Source of the DNA: Fasciolopsis buskii
Lineage: Eukaryota; Platyhelminthes; Trematoda; Plagiorchiida; Fasciolidae
Direction of reading: 5' to 3'
NCBI GenBank assembly: GCA_008360955.1
Contig: LUCM01009921.1
Span: forward strand, 28,142 to 92,141
DNA length: 64,000 nucleotides
Below, in pieces: positions 36,269 through 46,680 of the stretch; the first letter of the stretch is position 1; every line of letters begins with the position of its first letter. The translations under genes were made by a program, and so were the position numbers. The notes under the pieces were generated by a model. That model saw only the letters and a program-made list of their open reading frames with translations, was not told the DNA's origin and made no database searches.

Positions 36269-36955
36269 TTGGGTGGAAAAGTGCTGGTGAAATCACTTAC
36301 CTTCTTGCTTCATGATATTTGGAACGAGGAGCGTATCCAGCTATCGTGGGGTGAGTCACTGATTGTGCCCATCTTCAAGAAGGGTGCACGGAGTGACTGC
36401 AGCAAACATCGTGGGATTAGTTTAATTCCGATAGTTACTAAGGTGTTAGCTTCGATAATGCTGCGTCGTTTGACATCGATTCGCTAGAGTAATATCCGCG
36501 AACAACAGGCCGGATTTCGGCCAGGTTGAGGTTGCGTCTATCAGATATTCACTCTCCGACAGATTCTCGAAACGCGCCACACTCACCGGCGCCCTACGAT
36601 CGTAGTCCTTCTGGACTTGAAAGGCGCTTTCGACTCCGTAGATCGACCAGCACTATTCAGTGCTCTCCACCAGAAGGGCATGTCAGCGAATTTCGTGAAC
36701 CTGTTGCGAGAATTGTATTTGCATACCTGTGGTCGCGCGAGGGTATACGGTGAACTATCAAGTTAATTCGAAATGACTAGTGGCGATCGACAAGGGTGTT
36801 CCATCTTTCGATTCCTGTTCAACTTCTTCATGGGCGAGGTGATGGAACATGCTTTAGGAGATCTTCGGGATGTAGGAATCGAACTGGGAAGATACCGCGG
36901 ACCATGCACAACGGGCACTAAATAGACTGTCGAGGTCGATTGTTTGGTCTTGCAT
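36269..36955 (+). pseudogene. RT remnant of RTE-like copy 2
   Basis: The RT fingers segment is open at 36269-36487 and closed by the same TAG as in copy 1. Past it, other frames continue the palm domain: RPTIVVLLDLKGAFDSVDR at about 36591-36648, then SGDRQGCSIFRFLFN near 36779-36825 and GEVMEHALGDL near 36835. The YADD region is missing because sequence jumps at about 36895 from the GRY stretch to the FESADHAQ-equivalent. Confidence 0.78.
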
Positions 36956-37829
36956 GTGCGGAGAAAGATTTGATCAGATTGGTAATTTGACTGGACAGCG
37001 CTTGCTTTTAGATTTTATTTTCTGCTTTGGCCACCTGGAAAGTCCTCCCTGGATCATAACCTTTCTCTTCGCTAAACTCCTGACATTTGTGATCAGATTT
37101 TATTCCGCGTTTGAATTCATCTGGAGCTACTCGCGATGCACTTCGCTGATGCATGTCCATAGCCGCATTCTCCAGCCAAACTCATTAACTGCTCCAGAAA
37201 CTGTTGGAAGGTTTGGTCTTCGTTTTGCTTAGTTGTAAACTGAATAGGCCTGGCAAAGGCCTCGTTTTTTTCGCTTAATGCAGCGCCGTTGGAGAATGCA
37301 GATGTAGTCTATGGAAGTAGTTGATTCTCTGGTCTGTTTGTAAGCAAAGGAAATGATCAGGATATCTAATTTTTTAGGATACAAGGGCCTCGATAGCAGA
37401 AAAAGTGTTGAAAGCTCGATACCAATGAGTTCTCAGAACTCCAACTTCTGATTAGCTTGATGGCTACGGCGAATATTTCCGGTTGAACGTTATAAGACTT
37501 TCGAGAGAATTGTTAGTTAAAGTGAATTATTTAATTGTTTTCTGTGCCTACTAATTCAGTGGCACTTATCCCCTGGGCCTTTTGTAAATCGTACTTTTTC
37601 ATATTCTTATCTCACGTTCAAAATCTCTATACGGACCAACACACGTTTGAGTCCAATACATGCATGTGTAGTTGGGATTAGCGATTATAATTCAGTTGAT
37701 TGGCCTGCGCATCGATAGCTACATTCATTGAGCAATTTTCAGTCCCTATCTCAACAAATTCCTAATTTTCAAAATAGTTCGTAAGTGGCAATTCACAATC
37801 ACCCGGCTAGCTATCACGACTATGATATG

Positions 37830-38620
37830 CGCGAAGCATGAATGTACTGGAATTGGGATCCCCCATAGTTGCTAGGGTCCACTACACGGGGTGGGGAGAG
37901 GGAGCTGACACAAGTGTTTCAGTCCAGCTTACGCCGCTCGAACCCTGGATATGTGCGTGCTCACCCGTACTTCCTTGCTACCATCCTTAGTCAAGAAGCT
38001 ATCCACATAACTGAAACGGTTAGCAATGCTTACCTTCCCTCCATCCAGTATCAAGTTCGGGACTACCATAATCAAGTCCTGCAGTAGCACCTTAGAGGTG
38101 CAGAGTACGTACCGAGTGGAGCTACGACCCTTGCGAGTCTTTCTATTACACGTTGTTCCGTAGATTCGAACAAACACAAGATTGTCTGCGTGATCTGGGC
38201 CAAGGCTTTTTTCATTTGCCAGCTGGACGCCTACATCGTGAAGATCTAAAGCACCTCCCCATTACCTCGTCGATGATGAGGTTAAGCAAAAAGGGAGAAA
38301 TGGGAAACCCTTTTCGAACACCGTTGCTTGTTGCAAATGAACTTGATAGTTCACCATACATTGTTTCGCGATCATAGATTTGCAATTGCAATGCTCACAG
38401 GCGGTTCACAAACTTTTCAAGCATGCTGTTCCGTTGGAGGGCGCTGAGTAACGCCGTTCGGTTGACTAATTCGAAGGCACCACGGTTGTCGGACGACGGT
38501 GTGGATGTGTCTATGTGCATTGGGTTTCAATTAACTGGAGAAGAGTAAAAACCTGGTCAGTGCAATCTCAACCTGGGCGAAATCCAGCTTGCTGGCGGTC
38601 GTTTCTCCCGCGAATCGGTG
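37830..38620 (-). mobile_element. RTE-like RT remnant, minus strand
   Basis: On the minus strand, AGFRPG appears at about 38589-38572, a stretch equivalent to PTTVV near 38490, a decayed middle, then KVLLQDL near 38080 and PNLILDGGKVSIANRFSYVDSF down to about 38000. It ends near the word cacggggtggggag at 37890. These blocks run from RT palm to the thumb. The catalytic Asp box is not readable. Several stops and frameshifts. Confidence 0.75.
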
Positions 38621-38839
38621 TCATTTCGGAATTCTTTTGGTAGATATTACATCCAGGCTGTTCGCTGGTATTCTCCACCGATTATCTATTGCTCGCGATT
38701 GGTGTGCGCGTGAAAATCAAGCTCGTTTGCTACTGCGTCGTGGTTGTAACTGTAATACAAATAACAAAACCCGCACACCTTTCTTAGGCCCGCGGTTTTT
38801 TTGTGACATGCTTGAGTCATAAATGCAGTAGAAGGGTCA

Positions 38840-39620
38840 TGCCCCATACCCGCTTGGGTCCATTACACGACGGGTGGGGGGGGAGCGGAAACCTTGACCC
38901 AGAAACTTGGAATGACATAGAACTACATAAGGTCGCGCTAGGCCAGGTGTGGTAACGAGCCAGACGACAGCAAATTGCCATTTTTCTTAATCTAAAAGCC
39001 GTGTTTGACTCAGCCGACCGCGAAATTTTGCCGCCCACCATTGTCGTCCGTATCAAGGAAATCCATTTCTCTTCCAGTCCTGTTTGCAAACAGTCGAATC
39101 CGAGTCCATGCTCATGACGATTTTTACTCGAGTTCACAAGAAGTGACGTTCGTCAAGGTTGTTCCCTTTACTTTGTTCCTTTTTAAGTAATATGTTCATG
39201 CTATTGCCGCAATGCATGTTGCAACAGTGCCGTTGACATTTGCTTAAGAAACTTCTTGATTATTAGCCTACGGACGATATTGTTTCTGGTTAAAGACCCT
39301 GTTAGGTTGCAGATATTTATTAGGGCGATCTAGTTCAATGTCAGTCAATGGCCTCCTGGCGTTGGGAACGTTTCCCGTTCTTTGTAGTCCTTCTGTCTTG
39401 TGGTCTTTCGATTTTCCTTTTGTTATTATACCGTGCGTTGAGGTAGAAGCTAAAACCAGAACACATAAATGCAAGATCAGTGGCTGTAGAAACTGGATTG
39501 AACTGGGTTGTCTGTTTAAAGTCCCCGTGACCTTGGAGCTGTATTTAGAATGCGTTTTGCACCTTCGAAGTGTAAAAGGCTGTTACAAGGTTGATCAGAA
39601 TCCGAATCGCAGAGAGGAAG
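38840..39620 (+). mobile_element. RTE-like RT remnant, plus strand
   Basis: A frame at 38970-39040 reads FLNLKAVFDSADREIL, equivalent to the FLDLKGAFDSVDR motif of RT. RSDVRQGCSLYFVPF follows at about 39131-39175, and RFAPSKCKRLLQ at 39549-39590 marks the region after the catalytic box. The stretch between is highly decayed. The start (38850-38960) resembles the reverse complement of 40400-40535. Confidence 0.65.
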
Positions 39621-39801
39621 TTCGGTGAAATGGATTAGTTTAATTGCTTGGATAGTTTTATCTCATCAGATGATGGTCGCATATGAAGTATCGTTATGCT
39701 TGCAGAAGACCTATTTGCTTCGGTCAATTTTTAGTTTCGACGTGACGTCCGGTTATTGATCAGAGGTTAATAAGGTCAGTGCTGCCATACGATTCAAAAC
39801 A

Positions 39802-40275
39802 ATGGCCGTCGTGGGCAGAAAAAATTGCCAGGACTGTCAACGTTTGATCACTAATGTTGTCGTAGTGTTGCCAGAATATGGTGGTTTTCTCAGTAAGACA
39901 CAAGTTAGGCTTAGGGTATTCGGTCATGGCTTTCTCGGTAATTGGAACACTGAATTTGGATGGGCTTACGTGGTTCCCATATGTTTCACATGCTTGCAGA
40001 TCTACCCTCATGATATTCACTATGTACTGTTTCTGAATGCAGGTTTCGGTTATGAATCGGATTGGTCTGTCAGCACGACCAAAACGTCTGGAAATCATCT
40101 AGCAGATAATCCCGAATATGACTGTATTATTGGGTTGGGGTCACGGGCTTCCCCTAGGCAGTGGCTAGAGACAACGCGATATGGTTTAATGATCAACGCA
40201 GTACCGATGTTGCATCCAAAATGTTTGCTGTTTTCCATGCTTCCGACCTTACCCTTGTTCTTTCATTACCGTTGA
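39802..40275 (+). CDS. 157-codon open frame, unrecognised
   Basis: The frame runs 157 codons to a TGA, one of the longest in the window, with an internal W/G/Y-rich composition and no low-complexity bias. I recognise no domain. The minus strand is also open over 39760-40098, which suggests that the length may partly come from base composition. It lies between two retroelement remnants and could be part of one. No splice signals were assigned. Confidence 0.2.
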   Translation: MAVVGRKNCQDCQRLITNVVVVLPEYGGFLSKTQVRLRVFGHGFLGNWNTEFGWAYVVPICFTCLQIYPHDIHYVLFLNAGFGYESDWSVSTTKTSGNHLADNPEYDCIIGLGSRASPRQWLETTRYGLMINAVPMLHPKCLLFSMLPTLPLFFHYR

Positions 40276-40389
40276 TGTTGTAAGCTATAAACAATAACGC
40301 TAGTGCATGGCTGTTGGTTCCTAAAATTGAGAAGTTTTAATGGCGGGCCGAGACGAAGCAGTGAATTTTCGCAAAGCTACCCGGTCAAA

Positions 40390-40540
40390 AAGTTACGTGG
40401 CCGATGGCAGTTCATTGCCGGTCAGCTCGTTACCTAGTGTGGCCTTGTGTTTTGATCCCACTCCAGGTTGCAGAGTCGCGGCTCCCATTTTCTCCCTGTT
40501 TAGTGGAACCTAGTAGCTATGGGGCATACCGATTCCACTA
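40390..40540 (-). repeat. Inverted copy of the 38.85 kb repeat
   Basis: The reverse complement resembles 38840-38975: shared words include ggtcatgcccc-like, a g-rich ggtggggg-like tract, and the ttgctgtcgtctggctcgtt / ttgccggtcagctcgtt pair. Identity is moderate. A related piece also occurs at 37875-37925. Confidence 0.5.
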
Positions 40541-41790
40541 CACACGCTTCAAGCTCGTTACCATAACATCATGCATAGCGCTAGACACCATTACAGTTGC
40601 ACATCTCATAGTTAATCAGTACTTTATATGTAAAGGTTTGAGAGTGTATGCCTTTTTTCATTATATCAGATTCGTATGAATGAAAAACAAATTCAGGACA
40701 TTCGGCTGTGCTCCACTCTCTGCTCACACTCCTCAGACCACTTAACAGTTTTTTGTTGCTAATTTTTTCCTAAACCACCGATTTGTATAATCGAAGGTAA
40801 TAACCCCTCGCATACCGTATGATGCATCTTGTACAATTTCCGATATTCTAGTGCTCTACCTGATCTCGATCGTGTTGGGCTTGCGCGCGGCCGTCTTCCT
40901 CTTCATGCCGGTCAGCTCCGTGGAAGTTCCGTTGCTTCAAATTTGATCCTCCATTGTATCTCTGGCTTTCCCATCTGTCTCCTGAAGCCATTTCTGCGTA
41001 CTTAACACTCGAACCTGAGCTCAGCTCTCAATGCACGTATGACGATCATTGTGATGGCCTTCGTAGCCCACTTGTTCACTTCGGGTCCACTGGATTCACA
41101 CAAACAATCATACATCCGTATCTCTCTGCTCATTCGCCCCCAAAAGAACTGTACAGTTAATACTGAAAAGCTCCGATTAGAGCGATTATTTCCTCTCCCA
41201 CTAGTACTGTCTTCAGTGGATAATAGCTTTCCCGCAGTCCTCTGCAATGCTTTGCATGCGGTTGCGTACGCCCTGTTCTGGCATTCCTGATCGGCAGTCG
41301 TTCTTGGATGGTTCGCTAAGTTTCCGTTTAATGATCGGCACATGCACGTAAGTTTGTTTGTATCCCAAGGAGGAACCTGTGCGTGGTTTCTTCACTCATG
41401 AGACGATATACTCACCTCACATGTTGAGGGTTTTCGGGCAAAAATAATTCTCACTACTACTCATCATTGCGTGAATTCTTCCTGCCAACGAAACCTAGAA
41501 TTGAAGCGGATTCTCGCACTCGTAATTGTCATATTGTCATGGCATTGTTTCGCCTCACTTCGTTTGATTTGTCATTTTGAATCTACGGAGCACTGATTCT
41601 TTTACATTGATCGAATGATTTAAACGCTTCTACGCATATTTTTGTGCTGTCTGTTTGTACGAATATAATATTATGCAGCGGGTTTCTTCTTACCTTGACC
41701 GCAAGTGGCATAATGAGGTTTACGAAATCTGGGTTGGATTAAGGCGGAACAGTTTTGTCGGATTTCATTGGGTAACAGTTACGTTTGAAA
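40541..41790. other. No recognisable gene
   Basis: Only short overlapping open frames on both strands (about 40954-41395). Nothing supported. Confidence 0.45.
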
Positions 41791-41795
41791 TCACT

Positions 41796-43010
41796 GGATT
41801 TCGGCCAGGTCGAGGTTGCATCGACCAAATATTCACTCTTCGACAGATACTCGAAACGCGCCACACGCACCGGCGCCCTACTATCGTAGTCTTTCTGGAC
41901 TTGAAAGGTGCTTTCGACTCCGTGGATCGACCTGCACTATTCAGTGCTCTCTACCAGAGGGGTATGCCAACGAAGTTTGTGAACCTGTTGCGAGCATTGT
42001 ACTCGCATACCTACGGTCGCGTTAGGGTATACGGTGAACTGTCACGTTCATTCGAAACGATTAGTGGCGTTCGACAAGTGTCCCGTCTCTCCATTCTTGT
42101 TCAACTCCGTCATGGACGAGGTGATGGAAGATGCTTTAGGAGGTCTCCGGGACGTAGGAGTCGAACTGGGAAATGGAGGGAAGCTGTGCGACCTAGATTA
42201 CGCAGACGACGTCGTGGGCCTGTTCGAGTCTGCGGACCATGCACAACGGGCACCAGATAGACTGTCGAGATCGGTTGCTCGGTTCGGCATGTGCTTTGCA
42301 CCTTCAAAGTGCCGAACTTGATACTGGATGGAGAGAAGCTGCCGATTGTGGACCGTTTCACCTACCTTAGTAGCTGCGTGTCTAACGATAGTAGCTTGGG
42401 ATTGGAGGTAAGTATGCATATATCCAAGGCTCGTGCAGCTTACTCTGGACTGAAGCACTTGTGGCGTCGGCCTGATATTTCACTGAAGTTGAAAGATCAT
42501 GTGTACTGTGCTGCAGTGCGTTCAGTTCTGTTGTACGGTTGCGAGACGTGGAGCATGCGTGTGGGCGATGTTCGTCGGTTGGAGGTTTTCGACAATCGAT
42601 GTTTACGTAGTATGGCTAGGATTGGATGGAGTCACCGGGTGAGTAATATTGAGGTTAGGAATCTGGTATTGGGGGCCACTTCTGAGAATAGCTTGTTTCA
42701 GCGTATGAAACTTAGTAGACTGCACCGGTTCGGTCACGTGTTGCGTATGGCAAACACTCGTCTACCATACTGTGCCTTATTTTGTGTTCCTCCTAAGGAA
42801 TGGAAGAAGCCATTTGGAAGCCAACAGATGACGTGGCAACGTGGGATGAGAAAATGTACAGCGAAGTTAGGTAAAGTAGGTGTCTCACATCTTCGTGGTT
42901 GGGGTCCGAAAGACTCGTCGACTTGCTGGCTGGAGACACTGAAGGATATGGCAGTGAACCGTGAACAGTGGCGATCGTGTTGTCATTTTCTATCGAATCA
43001 GAATGATTGA
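41796..43010 (+). pseudogene. Reverse transcriptase, palm to C-terminus, of RTE-like copy 3
   Basis: The motifs in order are FRPGRGCIDQIFTLRQ, VVFLDLKGAFDSVDR (catalytic Asp present), LLRALYSHTYGRVRVYG, SGVRQ (then a frameshift) CPVSPFLFN, and LCDLDYADDVVG at 42186-42222, an intact YADD catalytic box. Then come RFGMCFAPSKC (deletion), PNLILDGEKLPIVDRFTYLSS, VLLYGCETWSMRVGDVRR and a C-terminal [19 protein letters not shown]. The last frame, 42291-43010, is open to the end. With the N-terminus and endonuclease absent, it is inactive. Confidence 0.9.
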
Positions 43011-43189
43011 AAACACGTGCGTTTGTACAGTTAGACTGTGTTCCGTGTGTTGGCTGCAGCAGCATCTTATCTTTTCCCGCCTGTGTAGGTCCCCTTCCAC
43101 TCTTTTTATATAAACGTGTAACTCTGGGGAAAGGCAGCGGTCAGTGAGGCTTGCCTTGCTGTTTAACGCTGAACGATGATGATGATGTG
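41798..43189 (+). mobile_element. RTE-like element copy 3, 5'-truncated, likely target-site duplication
   Basis: It starts inside the RT at the FRPGRGC motif and runs through the end of the coding region (TGA at 43008-43010), the 3' untranslated region and a short GAT tail. ATCACTGG(A) occurs at 41790-41798 and again at 43190-43198, the expected signature of 5'-truncated target-primed insertion. Two lesions break the frame: two bases lost at about 42078 in the VRQGCP motif, and a small deletion at about 42312 after FAPSKC. It is the best preserved RT in the window. Confidence 0.9.
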
Positions 43190-44120
43190 ATCACTGGAGA
43201 CTTTGGTAATGTTTGACGTCTTCTCACACTCAAAATTTTGTGCATCCGTGGCTGCGGCAGACCACTCCAACCTATTTGATCTTGTCTGCCATACCTTGGA
43301 TATAATGTAATTTCTGTCAACAACGGATTTTGACATGAAATGGCATTGGTTCTATATCCTCCGAACAGTTTGCGGGATTGATGTTACTATTCGTTATTGG
43401 CTGCTCTTCAGGCAAAACCTTTCGCGCACATCTCAGATTATCCGGACATCTAAAAATATTCACCCGCACAATATTTAAAATAACGTCAATTTCGAGATAT
43501 TGAGAAGAGGACAGGTTCTTTTGGAAAATTAATAGCAGGAATGAAATCTGCGGCACCAAAAACCCTAGAATGGTTATCGACCATAACAAAATTATTCACT
43601 GGCTTGAAAACAAGCATGGTGTGATGTAAATGGAATTGCAGAAGGAAACAAACAGGGGAAAAACAATAACCTAACGGTTTTTGTCCTCACCTGATACATT
43701 TTGTGACTTGGTTATCTTCGGACAATGACAGTACTTACGCCAAAGGCTCGTGTCCTTTTTCCATCTGACAACCGCATGCAATTTCTTACCTTACACAACT
43801 TCTCGGCTGTTTAGTCGTCCAGCGGTAGTATTTATCGTGCAAATCCTATTTGAATCGTCTCACGTCCTCTTCTGTTGAGCTTCGAAGTCTCATCTAACTT
43901 GTGTTTTTCGCCCTTGATTACCTTCCAGACTAGCTATATTTGACATGTTAACTCTGATGCGTATAGTGCAGCCTGTTTAGCTCGAACATTGAAGATGCTA
44001 GGCAGTACTTCTGTATTTGAGGGATTCTAACTGATGGTTTCAGCACCGTTATTCCCTCTCTGGCCTCTCGGGGAAGTTTCACATGAACTCTTCTGGGCAT
44101 GCTGAGATTTGGTACGTGTT
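43190..44120. other. No recognisable gene
   Basis: The interval follows the RTE-like insertion; open frames are short and without motifs. Confidence 0.45.
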
Positions 44121-44124
44121 AATA

Positions 44125-44400
44125 GTAGATTGAATGTTTTCATGAAATAACTCACCATGTGATTTCATCGCTCAACTCACCTGTAGAGAAGTCATCTATC
44201 ATGAGTGGTCGATTGCTGCGCTCTAGCAACCAGTAGCCGTGCAAATCAGTGACGGATAGGTGCGACATCATCATGTGGTGAAGTTCAACCCGGTAGCGTA
44301 ATGGCTAAGGTGTTCGACTCAAAATCGTTCGTCCTGGGTCCGCGTCCCAGTTCGGGTGCGGTGGATATGCACAGCTGATGATCCTGAGACTGTTGTTACA
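44125..44400 (+). mobile_element. tRNA-like short element (SINE-like), copy 2
   Basis: The core 44287-44375 reads acccggtagcgtaatggct, then aaggtgttcgactc, then a B-box-like gggtccgcgtcccagttcgg, then ggatatgcac. The upstream arm 44130-44180 matches copy 1 (attgaatgttttcatga, atttcatcgctcaactcacc). The internal words resemble RNA polymerase III A and B boxes. No acceptor stem or CCA is visible, so it is not a tRNA gene. Confidence 0.65.
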
Positions 44401-45038
44401 GATTTTGCTTACCATAGCTCGGTAAAAGGGCTAAGGCCGCATTGATCGACTGCGGTCGGTTTTGTGCAGTGGAACGAAGACGTTCGTCTGCAGTGACCAA
44501 TTGTCACTTAGACAGACGTGATTTGTTCATCGTTCTGACGTATGCACCTAAGGTTTTTAACTCGAAGACTACACGATCTCCCACGAAATGCAAGCCGGGT
44601 TAACATCATCATCTTATTAGGTGACGTGCACACTGTAATGCGTCGGCTGTCCCCGAAAGAGGCCTATTTAAAAGGCCGTTTTGGTCTTTGTACTTGGGAA
44701 ACGGCCGTTGGTTCTACGTTCTGAGCATTGACCGTTCTCTGCTAGTACGAATTCCCGATGTAATAATTCCCCGCACGCTACCGGCTTCTGACATCATCAA
44801 TTCAGTGCTGGATCCTGGTTGACTACATCGCTATCGACATACAATGACTGGCCTGTTTACAAAGTTTTCGGAAGCACTGGCACATTTCTGTCGACTTCGA
44901 ACAGGTGTTAAGTTTACACCAAGCCTCTCATGCGCTCCCGTGAGCGATCGAAGCGCACCGTTTATAGGCGGTTAGAGTGTGATGCAATGTCTGGTCTGAA
45001 TCGCCCATCAATTTTTCAAAACACGCCATCTAAATATC

Positions 45039-45159
45039 AGGACCGAATGATGTAAGGGGTGTATCGAAGAATCGATGCGCTGTGTATTGGCTTTAATTGT
45101 GAATGATATAATGTTAACAACACAGCGCTGTGTTATTGACATTATATCATTCACAATTA
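45039..45159. repeat. Palindromic repeat: shared flank plus 66-bp palindrome
   Basis: Bases 45094-45126 and 45127-45159 are 33-nt inverted arms with no spacer and two mismatched positions. The preceding 45039-45093 matches 22376-22430. The same arm sequence forms the outer left arm of the 22.4 kb fold-back, so the two are members of one repeat family; here the hammerhead-like loop is gone. Confidence 0.85.
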
Positions 45160-45479
45160 ACGCCATCTAAATGTTTGGAATCAGCGCCAATTGATAACAT
45201 CAGTGTTCGCTAGTTGCTTGTCATGAGTGCTCTGTGCTCTGTTGGCTTAGCGAAGTTTGATTTGACTTATCACCATAGTATCCTGGATTTCTGCTTAGTC
45301 TTCGTGACGCATGCCAGTCCATCACCGATGATAACGAGGATACTGAAACATGGCTCGTGAGGAGCGCAGTGCAGGCTTAAGCGGGGATCCTGAGATCGGG
45401 TGGTCTTAAGGTGTACCAGGGAAGGGACGTACCAAAGCCATCGGAAATTCTCATAAACTGTTCCATTTAGTCTGAGTCA

Positions 45480-46680
45480 CAGTTACAAGGACACTAAATG
45501 TAAGGGGAACAGTATGCCAAGTTGAAGGTGCACCCACTCACAATTAAAAACGGCGATCACCACTCTGGGCGGAGTGCTTCAAAGCATCAACCTCAGTTAT
45601 CCTGGCACATGCCGCGTCGTCTGTTTCAACAGGTCCACCTTCTGAGACAAATCCCGAATCAAATCCAATTGCTAAGATCTCATAAAGGCCTTTACCCGGA
45701 ATGTAGGTCTTTAGAGGTCTCAGATTTGATGCTATTAGTAAGTGCTCTTTCTCGGGAAGTCAACTGTAGTCATTCTCCCAAGGGATTGCGCCAACTGCCG
45801 GTATACAAGCCTAATCCAAGTATTGTTGAAGCTGTTAGTGCCTGTTATCCTTCGCAAGTTGCACAGTAAGCTACAAGAACACGTGCGAGGAATCAGCTAG
45901 GTTCTGCATCGATCTTGGATGGCTAGACCAAATTTTCGCCCCTCGGCAGCTGTTAGAGCATTATTATGAATTCCAAACACTACCGATCATTTTGCTCTTA
46001 GACATTAGCACGGCCTTCAGCTCTATCAGTTGGTGTACATTACAATTGTTTGTCGAGGATTGGGGTACCTGAAAATTATGTACAAATCCTCAATGGGTTG
46101 TACCGTCGTACTTCAGCAGCGAACTCATGAATCCAATTTTTTTTTACCAAGCAAGAATCCGCGGAGGTGTAAATTTTCTGCCTGTAGTCCCACTGACTTC
46201 CGTTAGTCGGCCAGTGGAAAATTGAGTTCTGTCAGTTGGTTGCTTTGGGTTTGACGGAAGGCGTGCTTGGAGGACTTTGAACGGCTAAGAAGTTCCAGGA
46301 TTTTCAGCATCTTCACAGACTGCAGTACTCGTCTTGTTTCCACGCAATTTAGTTTGGATAGGTTTCCGGGCCCTCAACCGTGATCGAGTGCATGAGTTGT
46401 GGCTCATTATGAACGGTTAACGGCTGTGCGACCCGTGTCTACCTGTATATTTTGGAAGTTACCCCTGTAAAATTGGTTATGAAGCTGCTTGATTATTCAT
46501 TCGGAATGTGTCACCAGTTATTCGGTCATGACCAGTGTTTGATAATAATCTTAAAAACATACTGTTGAGTGTTAATGGTCTCAGTTTCCATATCTCAAGT
46601 GAGAAGGCAAACATGATTAAGGCAGTTTTGGGGATGAATCATGTTTACAGAGTCGACCTGAGTTGTCGATTTTACGACAC
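45480..46680 (+). mobile_element. Strongly decayed non-LTR retrotransposon
   Basis: A frame at about 45488-45510 reads RTLNVRGTVCQ, like the start of an RTE-type endonuclease. At about 45950-46035 frames read RQLLEHYYEFQTLPIILLLDISTAFSS, equivalent to the RT block with FLDIRGAFDS, followed by SRIGVPENYVQILNGLYRR at 46053-46112. Near 46578-46615 a stretch reads NGLSFHIS.EKANMI. Order and spacing fit one plus-strand element with many stops. The 45522-45869 frame lies between the parts and is probably decayed endonuclease/linker sequence. Confidence 0.6.

Larger units (their letters stand above)
34345..36960 (+). mobile_element. RTE-like element copy 2: leader, endonuclease, RT part
   Basis: The leader (34345-34610) is shared with 58083-58345. 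The endonuclease coding part lies at about 34780-35516 and the RT at 36200-36960. In the RT the N-terminal block is identical to copy 1 (36236-36554 versus 28326-28644), then palm-domain sequence continues to about 36955, ending abruptly before the FAPSKC motif. Stops and frameshifts are frequent. The segment 35770-36235 aligns to copy 1 but with many single-base insertions and deletions. Confidence 0.85.

Noticed and set aside
37929..38087. Plus-strand open frame (37869-38087)
   Set aside because: The minus-strand frame over the same bases carries RT motifs (PNLILDGGK), so the plus frame is a shadow.
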